Assembly (NCBI GenBank): GCA_038527375.1 | Contig: JBCBFU010000012.1 | Coordinates: forward strand, 7,174 to 71,173 | DNA: 64,000 nt | Reading direction: 5' to 3' | Origin: Shimia_B sp038527375 | Lineage (GTDB): Bacteria; Pseudomonadota; Alphaproteobacteria; Rhodobacterales; Rhodobacteraceae | Shown here: positions 8,450 to 16,410 of the stretch, one piece after another | Position numbering within the stretch: the stretch's first letter is position 1 | Layout of the letters: each line of letters opens with the position of its first letter | Made by a program: the position numbers and the translations under genes | The notes under the pieces: model-generated | Seen by the model: only the letters and a program-made list of their open reading frames with translations | The model's database searches: none | Told to the model about the DNA's origin: nothing

Positions 8450-8475
8450 AAAAAGGCCACACCAATGGTGCAGCC
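8450..8475 (-). terminator. Rho-independent terminator after the DUF882 gene
   Basis: On the minus strand GGCTGCACC pairs with GGTGTGGCC (9 bp, two G-T pairs) across a 3-base loop and is followed by TTTTT. It lies about 35 bases past the stop at 8511, upstream of the peroxidase gene. Confidence 0.75.
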
Positions 8476-8510
8476 CTCAGATCATTGTTCAAAGTTTGGA
8501 AACGGGTGCC

Positions 8511-9080
8511 TTAGCGGCCCCAGGTGCGCACCGTGCCGCAATCGACGTGCACAAAGTTCGATCCCGAATAACGACCAACACCCCCGGCCGAACAGGACGC
8601 GGCAGCGCGCGAAATCTGGCTGACAGAGCGGCCATTCATCCGCAGATCCGATGCCTTGCCTTCCATGTGCAGCGACCGTTTCGCCACGCCCGACGACCGC
8701 GCACGCAACATCGCGTTGGTCTGCGGCGTCCGGTAGCCCGACAACAGCATGAAGGGGTTGTCGGTATCCAGAAGGTTGCGGGTCGCGGTGATGATGTCCA
8801 CCGTCCGCGTATCCATGTTGGTCGCCTTGTCCTGACGCCAATCGCGCATGAAATAGTTCACCTCTTTCAGCGCCTCGGAGATGTATTTGCCTTCGATCCA
8901 GTAGATCATGTCGATGTGTTCACCGGTCCGGCCGGAATACATCTTGATGCGCCGCACGTCGCCCGCGCCGCGCAGGAAACCCGCTGCGTTGGAGTAGGTG
9001 GGTGCCGCAACCAAAGCGGTTGCCGCGAATGCCTGTAGTAATCCGCGCCGCGTGAAGCGGCTGCCCGATGATGCTGTCAT
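8511..9080 (-). CDS. DUF882 / peptidase M15-fold periplasmic protein (YcbK-like)
   Basis: 189-residue exported protein of the YcbK/DUF882 family, related to zinc D,D-carboxypeptidases of peptidoglycan. The start at 9080 gives a twin-arginine-type signal (FTRRGLLQAFAATALVAAP). The M15 metal-site pattern is present: SLHMEGKASDLR (H...D) and FVHVDCG (HxD). GYRTPQTN is the usual substrate-side segment. It is divergent from the L,D-transpeptidase gene at 9401; the same pairing, ycbB-ycbK, occurs in enterobacteria, which supports a cell-wall role. A GTG further upstream would extend it to 9239, but that adds no signal-like sequence. Confidence 0.88.
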   Translation of the reverse strand: MTASSGSRFTRRGLLQAFAATALVAAPTYSNAAGFLRGAGDVRRIKMYSGRTGEHIDMIYWIEGKYISEALKEVNYFMRDWRQDKATNMDTRTVDIITATRNLLDTDNPFMLLSGYRTPQTNAMLRARSSGVAKRSLHMEGKASDLRMNGRSVSQISRAAASCSAGGVGRYSGSNFVHVDCGTVRTWGR

Positions 9081-9400
9081 GGCCCGTACGTCCCGTTTTG
9101 TGCACCCCGGACGACGGTCGTTGCCGTGCCCGGTCATTTCCCCAGATGCACAGGCTCTATGCCACGGAAGCGCGCCCCGCCCAAGAACAGAATCGGTCTG
9201 GATCCCAAAACCAGCACGGATGCGCGAAATTTTGCGCATTTTTCATGCAAGGCCGCATTTTCGCGGGGATCACGCCAAAGCGTGTGCTTTGGGTCACAAC
9301 CGCTTGCCGCGTGGGTAATGTGGCGAAAATGTGAATGGACGCGGCCCGCGCGGGACAGGCACGAGAGTAAGATAATCAAAAGACGCTAGTGGGGACTGCA
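9081..9400. other. Divergent intergenic region with a long inverted repeat
   Basis: A 320-base spacer between the divergent DUF882 and L,D-transpeptidase genes. It holds an imperfect inverted repeat, CGCGAAATTTTGCG (9223-9236) against CGCATTTTCGCG (9254-9265), with a 17-base spacer. I see no convincing small gene or RNA in it. It probably contains the two outward promoters. Confidence 0.5.
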
Positions 9401-11011
9401 ATGCTGCCGCGACTGCACACCAATTTCCTGACGGCCTTGGCCTTTGTCATTTCGACTATTGTTCTTAGCACCTTTGCGGGGGGTGCTGCGGCGCAGTCGA
9501 CCGCCTTTAAGCAGGCCGTTGCCACGGCGGCAGCCAGCGATCCGGCAATTGCGGCCTTCTACCAGGACCGCGCGTTCAAACCCATCTGGACCGGACGCGG
9601 CAACAAGGACAAGCAGCGGCGCGCAGCCTTGCTTCAGGCCGTTGGCAAGGCGGGCATGCATGGCCTGCCCAGCGGTCGCTACGACCCCGCACAGATCAAG
9701 GCGCGCATGGCCGCGGCCAAAACCCCGGAAGAGCGTGGCGCGCTTGAGGTCTATCTCTCAGCGACGTTCCTGCAATACGCGCGCGACGTGCAAACCGGTG
9801 TTCTGACCCCATCCAAGGTGAGCAGCGAAATCGTTCGCCAGGTTCCCCTGCGGGATCGCCAGAAAACACTCGTGGCATTTTCCAAATCCTCGGCCAGCGG
9901 CTTCATGAAAGTCCTGCCGCCCAAAAGCGCGGAATACACGCGCCTGATGAAGGAAAAGCTGCGTCTGGAAAAACTGCTCGGCAAGGGCGGTTGGGGCCAG
10001 AAGGTCCCGGTCAATTCGCTGAAACCCGGTGCATCGGGCAATGCGGTTGTCATCCTGCGCAATCGCCTGATCGCGATGGGGTATCTTCAGCGCACGACGA
10101 CGCAGGCCTATGACGCCAGCATTCAGGCGGCAGTGCAGCAATTCCAATTGGCCCACGGCCTCGCCACCGACGGTGTGGCGGGACCCGGCACCATGAAAGA
10201 GATCAACAAGGACGTGGACACGCGCCTGACGCAGGTCATCGTCGCGATGGAGCGTGAACGCTGGATCAACCGCCCGCTGGGCGACCGCCATGTGTGGGTC
10301 AACCTCACCGATTTCAGCGCCCAGATCCGGGATAAGGGGCAGGTGACGTTCCAGACCCGGTCGGTGATCGGCGCCACGGATGCCGACCGCCGCAGCCCTG
10401 AGTTCTCGGATGTGATGGAGTTCATGGTCATCAACCCGTCGTGGTACGTGCCACGCTCGATCGCGACCAAGGAATACCTGCCTCTCTTGCGCAACAACCC
10501 GAACGCGGTCAGCCATCTGGAGATTACGGACAGCCGGGGTCGCAAGGTGAACCGGGGTGCCGTGAATTTCGCGCAATACACGGCGAGCACCTTTCCGTTC
10601 AACATGCGCCAACCGCCGTCGCGTGGGAACGCGCTGGGGCTCGTGAAGTTCATGTTCCCCAACAAATACAACATCTACCTGCACGACACGCCCGCCAAGA
10701 ACCTGTTCAGCCGCGAGGTGCGCGCGTTCAGCCACGGGTGTATCCGTCTGAACGACCCGTTCGATTTCGCCTATGCGCTGTTGGCCAAACAGACCTCGGA
10801 CCCCGAAGGCTTCTTCCAGTCCAAACTGCGCACGGGTGCCGAGGCGCGCGTGAACCTCAACGAACCGGTGCAAGTCCACCTTGTCTATCGCACGGCCTTC
10901 ACCAGCCCCGCGGGAAACATGCACTACCGGCGTGATGTCTATGGCCGTGACGGGCGCATCTGGTCGGCGTTGCAACGCGAAGGGGTGGCTCTGCGCGCCG
11001 TCGCGGGCTAA
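9401..11011 (+). CDS. L,D-transpeptidase, YcbB/LdtD family
   Basis: 536-residue periplasmic enzyme forming 3-3 cross-links in peptidoglycan. It has a signal peptide ending near GGAAAQ, an N-terminal scaffold domain, and a peptidoglycan-binding domain (GASGNAVVILRNRL to FQLAHGLATDGVAGPGT, about residues 210-265). The C-terminal YkuD catalytic domain carries SHGCIRLNDPFDFAYALL, whose cysteine is the nucleophile. Length and domain order fit YcbB. I prefer ATG 9401, preceded by GGGGAC, over the in-frame GTG at 9389. It faces the DUF882 gene across a shared promoter region. Confidence 0.92.
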   Translation: MLPRLHTNFLTALAFVISTIVLSTFAGGAAAQSTAFKQAVATAAASDPAIAAFYQDRAFKPIWTGRGNKDKQRRAALLQAVGKAGMHGLPSGRYDPAQIKARMAAAKTPEERGALEVYLSATFLQYARDVQTGVLTPSKVSSEIVRQVPLRDRQKTLVAFSKSSASGFMKVLPPKSAEYTRLMKEKLRLEKLLGKGGWGQKVPVNSLKPGASGNAVVILRNRLIAMGYLQRTTTQAYDASIQAAVQQFQLAHGLATDGVAGPGTMKEINKDVDTRLTQVIVAMERERWINRPLGDRHVWVNLTDFSAQIRDKGQVTFQTRSVIGATDADRRSPEFSDVMEFMVINPSWYVPRSIATKEYLPLLRNNPNAVSHLEITDSRGRKVNRGAVNFAQYTASTFPFNMRQPPSRGNALGLVKFMFPNKYNIYLHDTPAKNLFSREVRAFSHGCIRLNDPFDFAYALLAKQTSDPEGFFQSKLRTGAEARVNLNEPVQVHLVYRTAFTSPAGNMHYRRDVYGRDGRIWSALQREGVALRAVAG

Positions 11012-11027
11012 GGCTCGGGCCTTAGCC
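11006..11027 (+). terminator. Perfect hairpin overlapping the L,D-transpeptidase stop codon
   Basis: GGCTAAGGC and GCCTTAGCC form a perfect 9-bp stem with a TCGG loop. The TAA stop of the preceding gene (11009-11011) lies in the left arm. No U-tract follows, so it may act as a processing or stability element rather than an intrinsic terminator. Confidence 0.4.
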
Positions 11028-11069
11028 GGGGCCGTGCGCCTCGGCATCTGGAGCGGGCCGGAGACGACC

Positions 11070-12176
11070 ATGACGACCACACCGACCCACACCGTGGGAG
11101 AGATCGCTGCATCGCTGGGGCTGCAAGCCTTAGGCGATGCCGATCTGCGCGTGACGCGTCTGGATGAACCGGCATCCGCGGGGCCCGACAGCCTCGCCAT
11201 GGCGACCAATCCAAAATACGCCGCCGCACTCTCTGCCGGACAGGCGCGGGCGGCGATGCTGTGGGACGGCGCCGATTGGCAGGCCTTGGGGCTTGCCGCG
11301 GCGATCTGCCCACCCCGCCCGCGTCACGCCATGTCGGGCGTCACCGGGATGTTCGACCCCGCATGGCGCGCGGGCAGCGGCATCCACCCGACCGCCCATA
11401 TCGAAGATACTGCAGATGTGGCCGAGGACGCCGTGATCGGCGCGTTCTGCCACATCGCCGCAGGCGCGCGGTTGGGGGCAGGGGCCGTCCTTGGTGCCCA
11501 TGTCACGATCGGGCCGGGCGCACGGATCGGCGCTGGCGCCACGCTCCGCGACGGGGTGCGCATCCTGCATGGCGTCACGGCGGGCGACAACCTGGTGGTT
11601 CAGCCCGGTGCGGTGATCGGGGCTGACGGGTTTTCCTTTGTCACGCCCGAGCCATCCAATGCCGAAACCGTCCGGGCAAGCCTGGGGACCGACACGCAAG
11701 GTGCCGAGCCAGATCAAGCGTGGGCGCGCATCCATTCGCTGGGCGGCGTGGTGATCGGCGACAACGTGGAAATCGGCGCCAATACCTGCATCGACGCCGG
11801 AACCATCCGGGCCACGCGCATCGGGTCGGGCACCAAGATCGATAACCTCTGCCAGATCGGCCACAACGTCGTCACGGGCGAGGATTGCCTGATCTGCGGG
11901 CACGCGGGCATCGCGGGCTCGACCGTGTTGGGCCGCAACGTGGTGATGGGAGGGCGTGCAGCCACCGTGGACAACATCGTCGTGGGCGACAACGTGGTTC
12001 TGGGGGCCAATGCCTTTGTGATGTCGAACGTGCCTGCGGGACGCGCGATGCTGGGCTATCCTGCCACGCAAATGTCGCAGCAAATCGAAACCTATAAGGC
12101 CCTGCGCCGGCTGCCCCGGCTTCTGCGCGACGTAGCGGCGTTGAAAAAAAGCGGTTCCAAAGACCCCGGGCAGTGA
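11070..12176 (+). CDS. lpxD: LpxD, UDP-3-O-(3-hydroxyacyl)glucosamine N-acyltransferase
   Basis: 368-residue acyltransferase that adds the N-linked acyl chain from acyl-ACP in lipid A synthesis. Residues ~1-95 are the uridine-binding LpxD domain. Residues ~105-335 are left-handed beta-helix hexapeptide repeats, with the catalytic histidine in CQIGHNVVTGED and the DNLCQIGHNV signature. A C-terminal helix follows. The start at ATG 11070 has GGAGACG upstream. The gene is followed at 57 bp by an ACP and then a ketoacyl-ACP synthase, not by fabZ as in many Gram-negatives. The fabZ-lpxA-lpxI-lpxB group in this window lacks lpxD, so this is probably the only copy in the region. Confidence 0.93.
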   Translation: MTTTPTHTVGEIAASLGLQALGDADLRVTRLDEPASAGPDSLAMATNPKYAAALSAGQARAAMLWDGADWQALGLAAAICPPRPRHAMSGVTGMFDPAWRAGSGIHPTAHIEDTADVAEDAVIGAFCHIAAGARLGAGAVLGAHVTIGPGARIGAGATLRDGVRILHGVTAGDNLVVQPGAVIGADGFSFVTPEPSNAETVRASLGTDTQGAEPDQAWARIHSLGGVVIGDNVEIGANTCIDAGTIRATRIGSGTKIDNLCQIGHNVVTGEDCLICGHAGIAGSTVLGRNVVMGGRAATVDNIVVGDNVVLGANAFVMSNVPAGRAMLGYPATQMSQQIETYKALRRLPRLLRDVAALKKSGSKDPGQ

Positions 12177-12232
12177 CTAAATCCCCTCAGACGGGGGACA
12201 CGACCCCCGCACGACCAAGGGAAGCCCGTGTC

Positions 12233-12496
12233 ATGAGTGTTGCGACCAAAATCTGCGAAATCATTGCCGAACAGGCCATGCTTGACGTCGAGGACGTGCA
12301 GCCACAAAGCACGCTCGAGGATTTGGGCATCGACTCCCTGGGCCTGGTCGAGAGCATCTTTGCCATCGAAGAGGCCTTCGATATCCAAGTGCCCTTCAAC
12401 GCGAATGAACCCGATCAAAGCGATTTCGACATCTCGTCGGTGCAGGCCATTATCACAGCGGTCGAAGGCCTGATTGCAGATCAGAAATCTGCATGA
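12233..12496 (+). CDS. Dedicated acyl carrier protein
   Basis: 87-residue acidic four-helix ACP. The phosphopantetheine serine is S35 in LGIDSLGLVES. It differs from a housekeeping AcpP in having a longer acidic loop (NANEPDQSDFD) after helix II. The start at 12233 has AAGGGAAGCCC upstream. Its stop overlaps the start of the ketoacyl synthase (ATGA), so the pair is co-translated. Position right after lpxD suggests it carries the acyl chain used by LpxD or a related envelope lipid; that is inference. Confidence 0.9.
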   Translation: MSVATKICEIIAEQAMLDVEDVQPQSTLEDLGIDSLGLVESIFAIEEAFDIQVPFNANEPDQSDFDISSVQAIITAVEGLIADQKSA

Positions 12497-13701
12497 AGCG
12501 CGTTGTCATCACCGGGGCAGGGACGATCAACGCCCTTGGCCACGACGTGGCCGCCACGCTCGAGGCGATGCGCGAAGGGCGCTGTGGGATCGGGCCGCTC
12601 GATTTTCCCAATGTCGACCGCCTCCAGATCAAGATCGGCGGGCAGGTGCGCGGCTATGACGAGGCCGAGCAATTCAACCGCCAGCAGATCGCGCTCTATG
12701 ACCGGTTCACGCAATTCACGCTCCTGGCCGCGCGCGAGGCAATCGGTCAATCGGGTCTGACATTTGCGGGCGAACTGGCCGCGCGTGCGGGCGTCGTCCT
12801 TGGCACCGCAGCGGGCGGCATGAACACGTGGGAAGACAACTATCGCGCTGTCTACGAAGAGGGGAAGAACCGTGTTCACCCCTTCGTCGTGCCGCGCCTG
12901 ATGAACAATGCCGCAGCCAGCCACGTGTCGATGGAATACAACCTCAAGGGTCCGTCCTTCACGGTGTCGACGGCGTGTTCCTCTTCGAACCACGCGATGG
13001 GGCAGGCGTTCCATCTGATCCGCTCGGGCGCCTGCACCGCGATGATCACCGGCGGGGCCGAAGCGATGCTGACCTTTGGCGGGATCAAGGCGTGGGAAGG
13101 GCTGCGGGTGATGTCCCGCGATGCCTGCCGACCGTTCTCCGGCAACCGCAACGGCATGGTCCAGGGCGAAGGGGCAGGTGTCTTTGTGTTCGAAGACTAT
13201 GACCACGCCCGCGCGCGTGGGGCTGATATCCTGGCCGAGGTGACGGGCTTTGCCATGACCTCGGACGCGGCCGACATTGTCATGCCCTCCGCGCAGGGTG
13301 CAGGCCGGGCAATTACCGGCGCGTTGCGCGATGCCCGGATGGATCCGACCGAAATTGGCTATATCAACGCCCACGGCACCGGCACTGCCGCCAACGACAA
13401 GACGGAATGCGCCGCAGTTGCGCATGAATTCGGGGCTCACGCGGATCGGCTGATGATGTCGTCGACCAAGGCGATGCATGGCCATTGCATCGGGGCCACC
13501 GGCGCGGTGGAACTGCTCGCCTGCATCATGGCGCTGCGCGACGGGGTGATCGCGCCCACTATCGGCTATGAGGAGCCCGACCCGGAGTGTGCGCTTGATA
13601 TCGTGCCCAACGAGGCGCGCGAGGCCAAGGTGACGGGCGCGCTGTCCAATGCCTTTGCCTTTGGCGGGCTCAACGCCGTGCTGGCACTGCGCGCGGTCTG
13701 A
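12493..13701 (+). CDS. Beta-ketoacyl-ACP synthase, KAS I/II (FabF) type
   Basis: 402-residue thiolase-fold condensing enzyme. The nucleophile is C162 in VSTACSSSNHA, and the two histidines lie in NAHGTGTAANDKTE and MHGHCIGATGAVE, giving the complete C-H-H triad of elongating KAS enzymes. NGMVQGEGAG and the C-terminal NAFAFGGLNAVL are also family features. It is coupled by a 4-base overlap to the ACP gene. With lpxD just upstream, it plausibly makes or elongates the acyl chain used there. It is unlikely to be the main FabF, which normally sits beside acpP and fabG. Confidence 0.9.
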   Translation: MKRVVITGAGTINALGHDVAATLEAMREGRCGIGPLDFPNVDRLQIKIGGQVRGYDEAEQFNRQQIALYDRFTQFTLLAAREAIGQSGLTFAGELAARAGVVLGTAAGGMNTWEDNYRAVYEEGKNRVHPFVVPRLMNNAAASHVSMEYNLKGPSFTVSTACSSSNHAMGQAFHLIRSGACTAMITGGAEAMLTFGGIKAWEGLRVMSRDACRPFSGNRNGMVQGEGAGVFVFEDYDHARARGADILAEVTGFAMTSDAADIVMPSAQGAGRAITGALRDARMDPTEIGYINAHGTGTAANDKTECAAVAHEFGAHADRLMMSSTKAMHGHCIGATGAVELLACIMALRDGVIAPTIGYEEPDPECALDIVPNEAREAKVTGALSNAFAFGGLNAVLALRAV

Positions 13702-13710
13702 CGGGACGGA

Positions 13711-13727
13711 CACCCCGATACGGGGTG
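13711..13727. terminator. Hairpin between convergent genes
   Basis: CACCCC and GGGGTG form a 6-bp stem with a GATAC loop between the stops of the ketoacyl synthase (13701) and the IalB gene (13758). There is no T-tract on either strand, so termination activity is uncertain. Confidence 0.35.
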
Positions 13728-13757
13728 CCGCATCTCGCCATCATACCTTCTTAGACG

Positions 13758-14342
13758 TCAGTTCGCGGCCAAGCTGTCATAGGCTGCGGTAAAGCCCGTC
13801 AGAGACATCGGCAGGGCCACCTTTTGCCCGTTGGCGCCCGCCGGTGCGATGGTGATACGCCCTTCTGCGCCGCGCTTCATCGACGCGATGTCGTCTGCGG
13901 TGAAACCGACGCGCGACACACATCCGACCTGGGTGCAGAAGGTGAACGGATACCGGCGTGGATTGCCGCTATCGATCTGCAGCGTGATCTGCTCGGTCAG
14001 CAAGGTGCCCAGCGGCGTCACGATATTGCCGCCCGCCACGGCCTGACCTTGGCCTTGCAGCTGTGCCATGGAAATCTCGGCCACAGAATTGCCATCGCCA
14101 TCAAACAGCAGCTGGTAGATTTGACAGGGATCGTTGCCGTCCTCGGTCGCGATGCATTTAACTTCCCAGTCGTCATAGGTTTCCTTGAGGTATTCCTGAC
14201 CCACGATACGCCCTTCAACGACGGTCTCGCCGAGAGAGAGGCCATCGGTGGCAGGTGCAGGTTGCTCGGCCTCTTGGGCAATTGCTTGTGCGGCCAGCAA
14301 ACAGGCCGCAAGGATCGTTCCGCTCTTTAGCGCGTTGAACAT
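13758..14342 (-). CDS. Invasion-associated locus B (IalB) family protein
   Basis: 194-residue periplasmic protein. It has a signal peptide (residues 1-22, cleavage after AQAIAQ) and an IalB domain. Two cysteine pairs are visible: KCIATEDGNDPCQIY and FCTQVGCVSRVGF. YDDWEVKC is the usual opening of the domain. The family is named after a Bartonella invasion factor but is widespread in free-living alphaproteobacteria, where its function is unknown. AGGAAG lies upstream of the ATG. It converges with the ketoacyl synthase gene. Confidence 0.85.
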   Translation of the reverse strand: MFNALKSGTILAACLLAAQAIAQEAEQPAPATDGLSLGETVVEGRIVGQEYLKETYDDWEVKCIATEDGNDPCQIYQLLFDGDGNSVAEISMAQLQGQGQAVAGGNIVTPLGTLLTEQITLQIDSGNPRRYPFTFCTQVGCVSRVGFTADDIASMKRGAEGRITIAPAGANGQKVALPMSLTGFTAAYDSLAAN

Positions 14343-14487
14343 TCGACTTCCTTCCTAGGCTGGGGTTTCGTCCCCACGTTTCGGCTGGCCTACCATGTTG
14401 ATACAGGGCTGTCAGCGTCATTTGGGGCGATGATGGGCGGGAATTTGCCGTTTGCCAAGCCGCCGACTAACCCGTTCACAAGACATG

Positions 14488-14557
14488 AAAAAAGGGCCGT
14501 GCTTGCGCAGACCCTTCTTCCACTTTTTTCTCTCCCCGTCGGACTGGCCGACTTATA
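14488..14557 (-). ncRNA. Candidate small RNA with GNRA-loop terminator
   Basis: Predicted RNA of about 70 nt, transcribed leftward. A 5' hairpin (GTCGG, loop CCAGT, CCGAC) is followed by a purine-rich unpaired stretch (GGGGAGAGAAAAAAGTGG). A strong intrinsic terminator ends it: AAGGGTC-TGC, GCAA tetraloop, GCA-C-GGCCCTT, then TTTTTT. The start is estimated from a promoter-like pair at 14592-14564. It lies in a 510-base gap with no coding potential, upstream of ialB on the same strand, so it might instead be an attenuated leader of ialB. I do not recognise a known RNA family. Confidence 0.5.
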
Positions 14558-14563
14558 GACGTG

Positions 14564-14592
14564 ACGCTAGGTGCAGCGCCGTTCCACGTCAA
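14564..14592 (-). promoter_or_regulatory. Promoter candidate for the small RNA
   Basis: On the minus strand TTGACG (14592-14587) and TAGCGT (14569-14564) are separated by 17 bases. The -35 is strong and the -10 weak, as is common in Rhodobacteraceae. The predicted start falls about 70 bases before the U-tract of the terminator. The rest of the 14343-14852 gap shows no gene I can support. Confidence 0.45.
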
Positions 14593-14852
14593 CCGGGTTT
14601 TTTGAAGGAATGCGGATCGCGCCACGGAAAGCCCCCGGAAAGCATTCGGGAAATCACCAGGGAAAGACGCCGCGGAGCGTCCCGGAGGACGCCCGCGGCC
14701 AGTCAGACAGGGAGGAAATGCCCGCGCACCCCGGATTTTCGGGGACAGCGAGCGCCCGCAGACTGGCAGCCATTGGTTAAGGATGTATGGTGGCCGCGAA
14801 CGCCGGAGGCACAACCGGCGCAACGGATGACCATCGGGGGGACATGATTGCG

Positions 14853-16394
14853 ATGACTGAGGGACTTTTCATCGGCGGTGGCGGCGAAGGCTACGGGGAC
14901 AAACAGCTCCTGACGCTGAAATACGCCAACCGTCACGGTCTGGTTGCCGGGGCGACCGGCACCGGAAAAACCGTGACGCTTCAAATCCTTGCCGAAGGGT
15001 TCTCAAACGCAGGCGTGCCGGTGTTTCTGTCTGATGTGAAGGGCGATCTGTCGGGGCTGGCCAAGGCCGGCTCGGCAGAGTTCAAGCTGCACGACGCCTT
15101 CACCAGCCGCGCGCAGACCATCGGGTTCGACGACTACACGTATCACGCGACCCCCGTCACGTTCTGGGACCTGTTCGGGGAAAAGGGCCACCCGGTGCGC
15201 ACCACCGTGGCCGAGATGGGGCCGCTCCTCCTCGCCCGCCTGATGGACCTGAGCGAGGCGCAGGAAGGCATCTTGAACATCGCCTTCCGTGTCTCCGATG
15301 AAGAGGGGCTGCCGCTTCTCGATCTCAAGGATTTGCAGGCGCTGTTGGTCTGGGTCGGTGAAAACCGCGCGGATCTGTCCCTGCGCTACGGCAATATTTC
15401 GACCGCGTCCGTTGGGGCGATCCAGCGGCGGTTGCTCGTGCTGGAAAATCAGGGCGGGGCCAAGCTCTTTGGCGAACCCGCGCTTGAACTGGCGGATATG
15501 ATGCGCACCGACACAGACGGGCGCGGGCGCATCAACATTCTGGCCTCGGATCAACTCATGGCCTCGCCCCGGCTCTATGCCACGTTCCTGCTGTGGCTTT
15601 TGTCCGAACTGTTCGAGGAACTGCCCGAGGTCGGTGATCCCGACAAACCCAAGCTCGTGTTCTTCTTTGACGAGGCGCACCTGCTCTTTGACGGGGCGCC
15701 CAAGGCCTTGGTCGACAAGGTCGAACAGGTCGCGCGTCTGATCCGGTCCAAAGGCGTGGGCGTCTACTTCATCACGCAAAACCCCGATGACATCCCCGAG
15801 GATATTCTGGGTCAGTTGGGCAACCGGGTGCAGCACGCCCTGCGCGCGTTCACGGCGCGGGACAAAAAGGCCCTGCGCATGGCGGCAGAGACCTATCGCG
15901 AAAACCCGCGCTTCGACACCGAAGAGGCCATTCGCGAGGTCGGCGTGGGTGAGGCGGTGACCTCGATGCTGCAAAAGAAGGGCGTTCCCGGGATCGTGGA
16001 ACGCACCCTGATCCGCCCGCCATCGTCGCAATTGGGTCCGATCACGGATGGCGAACGTGCCGATGTGATCGCCGCAAGCCCCATCGCTGGGAAATACGAG
16101 ACCATCAAGGATCGCGAGAGCGCCTATGAGGTGCTGAAATCCCGCGCTGCCAAAGCCGCGGCCGAGGCCGAAGCGGCAGAGGCCGCCGAAGAAGAGGCCG
16201 AGGCGCAAGAACGCGAATACAAGGCCGCCCGACGCTATTCCGGCACACGGGTGAGCCGATCCACCTCGCGCACGACCCGCAAGGGCAAATCGTTCGGGGA
16301 ACAGTTGGGCGCCATGGTGACCAAGGAACTGACCGGGACGACAGGGCGTCGGATCGTGCGGGGCGTGTTGGGCAACCTTTTCAAGGGGCGTTAA
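14853..16394 (+). CDS. DUF853 HerA/YjgR-family ATPase
   Basis: 513-residue P-loop ATPase of the HerA-FtsK superfamily (DUF853, E. coli YjgR type). Walker A is GATGTGKTVTL near residue 33, and Walker B is KLVFFFDEAHLLF near residue 272. YFITQNPDDIPEDILGQLGNRVQHALRAFT is split between the sensor and arginine-finger regions. A charged Ala/Glu coiled segment (about 430-460) precedes a basic tail. The start at ATG 14853 has GGGGGGAC at good spacing; ATG 14844 is too close to it. Cellular role is unknown; HerA relatives move DNA or protein chains. Confidence 0.88.
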   Translation: MTEGLFIGGGGEGYGDKQLLTLKYANRHGLVAGATGTGKTVTLQILAEGFSNAGVPVFLSDVKGDLSGLAKAGSAEFKLHDAFTSRAQTIGFDDYTYHATPVTFWDLFGEKGHPVRTTVAEMGPLLLARLMDLSEAQEGILNIAFRVSDEEGLPLLDLKDLQALLVWVGENRADLSLRYGNISTASVGAIQRRLLVLENQGGAKLFGEPALELADMMRTDTDGRGRINILASDQLMASPRLYATFLLWLLSELFEELPEVGDPDKPKLVFFFDEAHLLFDGAPKALVDKVEQVARLIRSKGVGVYFITQNPDDIPEDILGQLGNRVQHALRAFTARDKKALRMAAETYRENPRFDTEEAIREVGVGEAVTSMLQKKGVPGIVERTLIRPPSSQLGPITDGERADVIAASPIAGKYETIKDRESAYEVLKSRAAKAAAEAEAAEAAEEEAEAQEREYKAARRYSGTRVSRSTSRTTRKGKSFGEQLGAMVTKELTGTTGRRIVRGVLGNLFKGR

Positions 16395-16410
16395 GCACCG
16401 GGCGCGGGCG

